A stretch of DNA of 64,000 nucleotides, taken from positions 62,001-126,000 of the forward strand of contig JAIXMR010000022.1 in the NCBI GenBank assembly GCA_025677835.1. Reading direction: 5' to 3'. The notes below the pieces were generated by a model. The model was not told the DNA's origin. It worked only from the letters and a program-made list of their open reading frames with translations, and ran no database searches. Shown here piece by piece: positions 56,566-64,000 of the stretch (positions are counted from its first letter, which is position 1; each line of letters begins with the position of its first letter). The DNA is from Sporodiniella umbellata. Taxonomy: Eukaryota > Mucoromycota > Mucoromycetes > Mucorales > Rhizopodaceae. Both the position numbers and the translations under genes were made by a program.

Positions 56566-57426
56566 ATGAAGAGAAGCAACTCGAATTCTCCACAACACAT
56601 CTTTTACCCCAGCCCAACCACATATCTAACACGTCAAAGAACAGCCTCTTATCCTGGCGGTATGTCCTTTTCTTCGGCAACAGTCAGGTACAGATATATA
56701 GCGTCTCTTTTGGAACCCTTTATGAGATCTTGTTTTCTCACCTCCTCTTTCTTTAGCTGTGATAAAGATCAAGCCTACCTAGAAAAAAGGTCTGCTCATA
56801 ATGCGTTAGAAAGGCAAAGGAGAGAAGGCCTTAATTCTAAATTTCAGGAGCTGGCTCATGTTTTACCTGCCTTACAAAAAATCAAAAGGCCGAGCAAGAG
56901 TACGATTGTTGCCAAATCACTAGAATTTGGTACGTGCAAAACCGCGCTTAGAAAACAAAATACTGACTTTTATTTTTCTCCTTTTACCTCTTAGTATCTT
57001 CTGCTGCCCAAAGGGAAGTCAACTTTCAGGAACAAATCTCAGCCCTTCGAGAGGAAAACAGACGTTTACAGAGCCAAGCCAAAGGTACTTCAAAAAGACT
57101 TGATTCACGACGCAAACGAAAACCATCCAGGACTCCCGAACGATCACACGTTGCCAAGAAGCAGAAACAGTTAGAAAGAAGATCTTCTAGTGTAACCCAA
57201 CCACCTGTCGATTCAATCTCTCTTCAAACCCCTTTGGAAAACAGTTCTATCCGACCTTTCGAACATCATGGATCTTATCAAGATCTTTTAGAATCTTTTA
57301 GTTTGGATATCCATCCACAAGGCTCAAGTTTTGGTAACCAGAAAAAGGCATTTACCAGAAACCCTTTTGATTCCTTACCGCTTTTCTTTATTAGGTGATT
57401 TCCTTTGGGAGTTCGAACCTCTTTAG
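56566..57426 (+). CDS. bHLH transcription factor
   Basis: Exons are 56566-56687, 56757-56929, 56995-57333 and 57395-57426, giving 221 residues. Residues about 50-100 form a class-B bHLH domain, KRSAHNALERQRREGLNSKF. His55, Glu59 and Arg63 are the E-box-reading triad, which predicts binding to CACGTG. It continues as PSKSTIVAKSLEFV into a second helix and a coiled region (FQEQISALREENRRLQSQAK), so it likely works as a dimer. A basic segment (SRRKRKP, KKQKQ) gives a nuclear signal. Removing the last intron (57334-57394) makes the protein end in DFLWEFEPL, a short acidic-aromatic tail that resembles an activation motif. If the intron is retained, the tail is instead NQKKAFTRNPFDSLPLFFIR. Confidence 0.88.
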
Positions 57427-58648
57427 CTTCTCCCCCTTTTTTTTTTGAGAAAAAAAAAAAAAAAAAAGAGATCATGCTATACCCTTCTTATTCTTTTTCT
57501 ACTATTACTTTTCCATGCCATAAGGAAAAACTCAACCAAACCAAGAAAAAAAATGCTGTTATGTAAACGTCTATTTTTTTTTATTATTTCGTTTTTTGTA
57601 TATAAAAGAAATCAGCTTATGTTTCATTATGAAAAAGAAAACGACTTTTTGAGAGTGCGCGGTTAAATGACTTAAACATATATCCCTGTTTCAGTTTAAC
57701 AAAGGGTGTTAAATCTGTTGGTAAACATAAAAGCTATTGTAATATTTCCCTTCTTTTTTAGAAAGTGATCTTTGGTGTTTCTAGATGAATCCGATTGGAT
57801 ATCCAAAAATGATTGAAAAAAATTCCTTTTTCTTTTATATGTATATGTTTTTTTTTTTAGGTAGCTTATTTACCCCATTTGTACAAAAAGAATAAATAGA
57901 AACAAACCTTATTTGATAAGAGAATATGTCATTTTTGGTGATTGTGCATGTTTTCTTGATCAAAAGACTTTTTTTCCATAAAGGCACTCGTTCAAATTAT
58001 CTTTGTCTGACACTGTCTATTTTTAACGACCTGCTTTCCTTGTCTTCTCCCCTTGTTTCAGGGTGAACGCCCTCTAAATTAGACCACACGCCTCAATCTA
58101 TCCGCACGGTCTTTTCTCAAAAGCAATCAAGCTTACTTTCCCCCTTTTTTTTTTACGGTTGGAATATTCCAATTCAATCTGTTTATTCTCTCCCTAAATC
58201 GTACGTTCACAGTAATAGTAACCAATAAACAATTATAGACAACAATTTTTTTACAGTATTGACTCATTTTCACAACGGAGAAAAAGAGTAGTGCATAAAG
58301 GCTAGATTGAGCTCACTCTTTTAGTACTATGTATTGTATTGTTCTTTTGTTTTTTATTTTTCTTTTTTCAGTCATACAAGCAAACAGATCGCTGGACTGC
58401 ATAAAAAAACATACAGACTACAACCGTTCAACTAGAAAAACAAACAACGCCACCGGGTATGTACACAGCTCGAGAAGTTACTTTATTTGTGTTTATAGCT
58501 GATGTTTATTTGTTTATTCTGAAGATAAATAAAAGGAAAATTGTGTGAGTGATGATGAAAAATAAAAAAGGGGGAGAAACGGAAAGTAAAAGGAAATATT
58601 TATATGTGGGTTCAAAAATGTGAGTGGATAATAACATATGTATAGAGT

Positions 58649-58690
<42 letters not shown>

Positions 58691-58708
58691 GGGTTGATTT
58701 GGAAAAGC
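57427..58708. other. 1.3-kb spacer between convergent genes
   Basis: 3' flanks of the bHLH gene and the coiled-coil gene. Contains an A17 run at 57451-57467 and a 33-nt T run at 58657-58689 just before the coiled-coil gene's stop codon. No gene was recognised. Confidence 0.5.
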
Positions 58709-60539
58709 CTACTCTTCTGTAAGAGTCCCTAACTCATGACTACGGCGTATCGAGCCTGAAGAGGAATCGCTGCATCTAGAATTGTCTATACTGGACTCCT
58801 CTTCTGAGCTAAAGACTGCACTATCGTTGCTTACCATCTCGGGCTCTTTGGGGCTCACCCAGCCAATGACGCTCATACGGCGTAACGCTTTTGCCCAACC
58901 GCCGGTGGTCGAAACGGATTTCTCGGGTTGGCAGTGTGCGGAAGGAAGGATCGAGGAATGTCTTCTTTTCTCCATTTCCTCAGCTGAGCAGCCATCGGCT
59001 AATGTCGCTTTGCTGGCTTTGGATCCCCAATAGGAGATCGTACGCCGACGGGGGCGGCCCTTGACGTCATTCTGTACGGGTGGTGTGGCAAGGCTAGGTT
59101 CGGGAGGCTTGATGTTTGTCTCTTCAATCTTGGGATGATCGATACTCAAGACTTCTTCCAGCTCCTTATTGCTCACAATCTTTATCAAAATTCCATTCAT
59201 ATAAAGCTGAAGGGCCCGGTTTGTATCCTGAAGTGTCTTAATTTCCTCGTTCAATTCTATAGGTTTTTGTTTAGTGCCAAAATAAATAACACATCTACCC
59301 TCGTCTTCTTACTCTGTATGGTTATTTCCTGATCCTTTTGGTTCCAATCGGAAGCCATATTCAATTCAGCAGCCAAGTTTAATCCAGTCGATCCAGAGTT
59401 ACTGTTGTTGCATTCGTTCAGTAGAGCGCCCTGCTCATGTACCTAAAAAAAGATATCTATTTTAAACAAAAGTAACTCTTTTTTTTTTTTTATTACCTGC
59501 ATGATAGGATTGGCCATAAATTCACCATTCATCGTTTTTTCATGCAGTAACATTTGATAGCTTTCATTGTCTTCCATTAGTGAGCGATTGAGTTGCTTTA
59601 CGTTGGCCGTCTCATATTCTAAATGTTCGATTCGAAGTGATTGGTCCTGCACCTCATTTCTACATTCTTGTAACACAACCTTGTGTTTCTCCAGCTCAAT
59701 TCTGAGGTCAGTTATTAATCTTTCCTGGACTTTGATTGTTTGTTTGGCAACGATAGCCTCTCTTTCGTAAGAAGCAGCCAATATGTTATTGTTGGAGGCA
59801 TCTGTCTTAGACTCGGTCTGATCCTTATTTTCTTCGATATCGCCCAACACAAATGGGCTAAGGATGGTTGAACTTCTTCTCCTCGCTGCTGCTTTCGGTG
59901 CACGGGGCTCGGCAATGTTGAGAGCCCTTATCTGGTCATAAAGTTCGGCTTCTCTCTGTTGCCATTCTAGCTTGTCTTCCTCATATACTTGCAACTAACA
60001 TACACATTCAAGAACTGTGTTTTTAGTCAACTCGCCCATCTATTTTTATATATGTGCTACCTCCGCAGTTAATTTTTTCTCAGCTTCTCTCTTACTTTTT
60101 GACAGTTGGTGTACCTCTTTTTTTAAAGTAGACATGTCTTGTTCTTGGTTATATACTTGGGTTTCCAGTCTAGAACGTATTTGACTGTGGCTGAAACTAT
60201 CTGTTTTCATGTCGATAATTTTCTATAACAAACTTATAAGAAAGTTACCAAAGAAAGTGCCTTTTAAAAATAGATATAGAATCTGCTTCTTACTTGTCTC
60301 AAATAACAATTATCGTTATTCAGCGATATCTGTTGCTTTGATTGAGCTTCAAGGTTCATTCGAAGCTTTTTTTTTTTTTTTTTGGAGAATAAAAAAAAAG
60401 ACATTTATAATTTAATAAAAGTAACTCTATCCAATTGACTACTCCTTATTTGTCTTACTTCATTATTCGCCTCTTGGCTGTGTTTAATCTCCTCATGTAA
60501 AGTTTGAATCATAATCTTCATTTGCTCAATTGTGCTCAT
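58709..60539 (-). CDS. Conserved fungal coiled-coil protein, 496 residues
   Basis: Exons in reading order are 60539-60459, 60365-60294, 60222-60061, 59994-59497, 59442-59313 and 59256-58709. Residues 1-110 and about 190-300 are long charged heptad segments (IEQMKIMIQTLHEEI, VQERLITDLRIELEKHKVVL), consistent with a rod-like coiled coil. Two blocks look conserved rather than merely coiled: NGEFMANPIMQ at about residue 260, and LYMNGILIKIVSNKELEEVL at about residue 330, where many fungal coiled-coil proteins have a short helix pair. The C-terminal 160 residues are Ser/Arg-rich and probably disordered. Likely a cytoskeletal or membrane scaffold; the function is not known. All phases agree. Confidence 0.8.
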
Positions 60540-60951
60540 TGTGTGTATTGTATATTTATAGATATGTAAATTTATGTGTATGTATACAAAAAAAAAAAAA
60601 AGATAGGTATATAAAATAAAATAAGTGAAAGAAAAGAACAAGTAAAAAAAAAAAAAAAAAAAAAAAAACATAAAAAAAACAAGGAGAAACCTGTTTAAAT
60701 AATCATAATAAGCTGTCATTGTGCTACTTTACAAACACGTTGTTAAAACCTTAGCGGATTAAAAAGGCATATACAGGCGAATATGCCATTAAGATCTATA
60801 CATCCTGTTATTATAAAGGCTCTCTTGTCTTAAGAAAAGCAGAATATGTTTTGGCTATTCATTTCTATCAAAATTCGATAAGAAAAGGCGGATACTGCAT
60901 TTAGTTTGCATTAACTGTGTTCAACAAGCAGTCAAATATCTACACACCTAC

Positions 60952-60955
<4 letters not shown>

Positions 60956-60988
<33 letters not shown>
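60956..60988. repeat. (AC)n microsatellite
   Basis: About 16 AC units in the region upstream of the coiled-coil protein gene. Confidence 0.95.
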
Positions 60989-60991
<3 letters not shown>

Positions 60992-62587
60992 GCATTGTTT
61001 CCGCAATACAAATCTAAACGCTTTATAAATAACGATAACAACAGAGTTTGTCAAATATTCTCCTTGGCTTTTTGAATTTAAAAAAGGCAGGGGCGTAAAC
61101 AAAAATAGCGTTCCCCCTTTTTTCTATCTAGCAAACACTAGTCCGTCTGCTTTGGCTCGAATCAAGTCACACATCCCGCAGGGCCACATAACTCTCTTTC
61201 TTCTCCCTTTTTATCATCCTGGTAAAAGCGATTACTATTTTTTTTTGTTAATCGAGGGGGGGTTCCTGAGCCTGTAGAGTGTACGGTAGACTCGCCCGAC
61301 GCCGTCATTGTTTTTGTTTATGTCACACACAGGTTCAGTAAAAATGCAATTTTTGGCGTGTACAAACCGAAAACATAAAAAAAAGTAGTGTTATTTAAAA
61401 ACTAAAGCCATAAAGACTAAAAACAACATTTAGAAAAAAAGAGCGTTCTAAGGCCGCTGTTTCATATCCTGTCTCAAGATCTTTTTAGCTTTGATAAACT
61501 GATTTACACCTAGCAAGCAATGTGACAGCCCACCCCTTTTTGCTCCGAGCCGTACTTTTTTTTTTCCTGTGCAAATCAAAATAAATACAATGTTTTGTTA
61601 TTTTGATTGTTCTCCTCTTGCTCCCCAAAAGAGTTGACAGTATACGTACGTTATATCGTTCACCGGGAACTCGTAAACAAAACATTTAAAAGGAATAAAT
61701 ATAAACAAAACACAGTAAATTTTTATGGGAGAGTTGTTTATTATAAAAATAATGTTTTGTATTTACTTTTTTTTTTCACAGAATTATTGTTGTTATTATT
61801 ACAGCAGTAAGATTAGTAACAATAACAATAATAATCGCTTTAAAAGGAATTCGCCATTACCGACACGCCCCTAATCATGCCCTTGTAACTATCACTCGTA
61901 AAAAGAGGTTATTTTTTTTCGACTGAAAGGTCCTTTGTCAATGAACAATACCCGAGAATTATATAAGGTAGCTTTGCACTACCATGGGTTGGTCCGTTTG
62001 ATTTTAAATGTCTTAACTCGCATATCAACAACTGTTTACTTTTTTTTTTCTTTGTTATTGTTTTTGTTTAACGGTTTAATTATACGGACAAAACAATCCA
62101 GTAAATATGTTTCTGAGCACAGTTTCCTTCCTATATACAAACAAGTATTAAATAGATAGCTGTGATATAGGTTTTTTCTTCTAAAAAAGACAGCTGCTAG
62201 AACATTGCCTCCATTCTCTTTTTTTTTCTTTCTTTTATGTAAATAGAAAGCTTCAAGATGGAAAAATTGCAATTTATTGTTAGCCAAGATTTCCTACCCT
62301 TCTAGATGGAATAGCCTCTGCGATGTTTGAAAGGTGGTATTACTTTTACTGGGGTTATGATAGAGTGGCTCATTTTACAAAAATAAATTCAGCTGATCTA
62401 TGATTATCAAGTATGTAGGGTAAATACAGACTGCACTGATAGATATCAAAGACTCCTCGATGCATTCTGTCGTATGTCATAAGACCTACTATGAAATATC
62501 GCGTTGATCAGCGCCATGAACAAAAGCATACATTGTTGTTCTCATGACTTTTTTTATACCCCCTGAACTCCTTTTTTTTTTTTTGCC

Positions 62588-62628
62588 CTTGACCTCTTTT
62601 TTTTTTTCTGTAAAAAAAAGAGGTCAAG
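62588..62628. repeat. Hairpin with 17-bp perfect stem
   Basis: CTTGACCTC plus eight T at 62588-62604 pairs with eight A plus GAGGTCAAG at 62612-62628, with a 7-nt loop. Nine of the seventeen pairs are non-homopolymer sequence, so it is a real inverted repeat rather than only a T/A run. No associated gene was recognised. Confidence 0.85.
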
Positions 62629-64000
62629 AGAATTCCAAAGACAATGATTAAGAGTTTGTTTAAATCTTTTCTAAAAAGGTAATGACAAGTCCCATATGAT
62701 CTGAGTATACATGAATCGTTTCTGAAAATAGTTGCAAAAAAATAGACCTGCGTTCGTTATAAAGACTCAGACTATCCAAAGAAACAACCTCCCCAGGGCT
62801 GTCCCTCTACGTAATGGCTGTGCGACATCTGAAGGTTGAGGGTTTATTAAACGATCATGTCATCCTTTTTTTTTTTACATGCAGAATCAGTATCATGTTT
62901 TGTAAATAAGCAGACGCTTTTACAGAAGAAAGTGACGCTTGATCCACTCAAAATGTAGACTTGCGCTTATTCTGCTCATTACTTTAATGGCTAAGAACTA
63001 CGTTATGTATGTGTGTGTTTGTAATTTTTTTCTTTTCCCCCTTGGTTTTGTTATAGTCGCATAATTCAAGCCTAACACCAAATACTCATTCCTTCTTTAT
63101 TCCCTAAAATTTCAAAAGGTCAGTACTCTTGCTGGTGAGAAAGTACTACTGTCAAAGCCTTGTAGCGTAAATAGCATGAATATTTGCTGAAGCTCCATAT
63201 ATAAGGGTTTACCGTAAAAGGTCTCACTTTTTTAGGCTTTCATAATTTGAAATCCATATGTCTGGACCTATATCGGTTTTTGTTGCATTGCTTTAAAGCC
63301 TCACTACAAGTGCTCAGCCTCTATTTTTTTCTTCTGCTTTGTAGCCGTATCCATCCAAAGCCTAATAAAGAGTGAAATCGTTTGTAATCAAAGTGAAAGC
63401 TTTGTGTGTTCATCACCATCAAATGCCTCCAAGCTATATGGCAGACAGAATGACGCGATATTTTTTATTTGCTTAGCAGTTTGACTGTATACACCCAAGC
63501 TTTTTTCAAATCTCTAAAATCTTTTTATACATACAGAGCCCTATTTTGTTGTAGAGTTTAGGGATGGCGTTTGTACTTTGATCTTGTTGAATTTTTGCCA
63601 GGCTACCACTATCGGATTAGCCAATGAATACGAAAACGAAAAGAAACGCGCTGTTCATACCCATATTTAAGGATCCCGGGCGGAAAGAATATCATTTTGT
63701 TTGTTCCCAATCCATCTTCTTTCGCTGCAGAATACACTTTGAATCACAAACGCATTGGCCGACTTAAAAGCTCTTGTTTGGCTAATACAGCATCTAAATA
63801 TATAGCTGTTTTTCTTTCGGAAATCTTTGAGCCATTCCATAAACGTATGTTTCTTTTTTTCTTTTTTTTTTTAGATTTAAAAAAAGCTCAAAATCCCCAA
63901 AAACTCAATTCGTGACCACATCAAAAAGATCAAATGACCGCCCTAGGCATATAGTGTCGTACAAACTTAGGCAGTAGATGGTTAGTTTGTTTTGATCGTA

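Larger units (their letters stand above)
60540..64000. other. 3.5-kb gene-poor region at the window end
   Basis: Promoter flank of the coiled-coil gene, then DNA with no supported gene. Includes an (AC)n repeat at 60956-60988, A runs at 60590-60600 and 60645-60668, and a strong 17-bp hairpin at 62588-62628. The open frames 61485-61685 (minus) and 63697-63915 (plus) show no protein-like features. Confidence 0.5.

Noticed and set aside
57410..57420. GAGTTCGAACCTC, a B-box-like sequence on the minus strand
   Set aside because: No matching tRNA stems; the bases are the last coding exon of the bHLH gene.

Overview
The window is nuclear DNA from a filamentous fungus, most likely an early-diverging one (Mucoromycota, Mucorales-like). 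The reasons are an AT-rich background, genes split by many very short introns (mostly 40-80 nt, GT...AG, often with a CTAAC/CTGAC-like branch site), long T and A homopolymers in introns and spacers, and protein families typical of that group. All gene models were joined by eye from reading frames, splice signals and family conservation. Exon coordinates are given in each entry, and every multi-exon model except the few flagged keeps a continuous reading frame.

Layout. 0-5.2 kb: 3' part of the PP2A scaffold subunit (+), a HIRIP3/CHZ-type histone chaperone (+) and a GH47 alpha-mannosidase (-). 5.2-12.8 kb: a spacer with a possible OrfB/Fanzor zinc-ribbon relic, glyoxalase I (+), a tiny secreted six-cysteine defensin-like peptide (+) and a decayed copper P-type ATPase pseudogene (+). 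12.8-20.2 kb: Na+/H+ antiporter (+), a multi-pass membrane protein of unknown function (-), a conserved unknown (-) and a MYND zinc-finger protein (+). 20.3-29.5 kb: a SANT/Myb coiled-coil protein (-) divergent from a 928-residue DEDDy exonuclease with a WG-rich linker and a second, catalytically dead exonuclease-like half (+), then a WD40 protein (+) and a long Ser/Lys-rich protein with a CUE-like tail (+).

30.0-42.9 kb: sugar-transporter-like MFS protein (+), an unknown protein (+), a stand-alone FAR1/WRKY-GCM1-type DNA-binding protein (-), bifunctional 6-phosphofructo-2-kinase/fructose-2,6-bisphosphatase (-), ribosomal protein L26 (+) and RNA polymerase subunit RPB10 (-). 43.7-52.1 kb: a TBC Rab-GAP (-), an NCKX6/NCLX-like cation/Ca2+ exchanger (+) and a BolA protein (-). 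52.1-64 kb: mostly gene-poor DNA with a bHLH transcription factor (+) and a conserved coiled-coil protein (-).

There is no operon logic. Most genes are housekeeping genes with independent promoters. The most interesting items are the WG-rich tandem exonuclease (a candidate Argonaute-linked nuclease), the CS-alpha-beta peptide, the copper-ATPase pseudogene that has lost its phosphorylated Asp, the repeated T(n)A(n) palindromes in spacers and near intron 3' ends, and an intron placed directly before the L26 stop codon.
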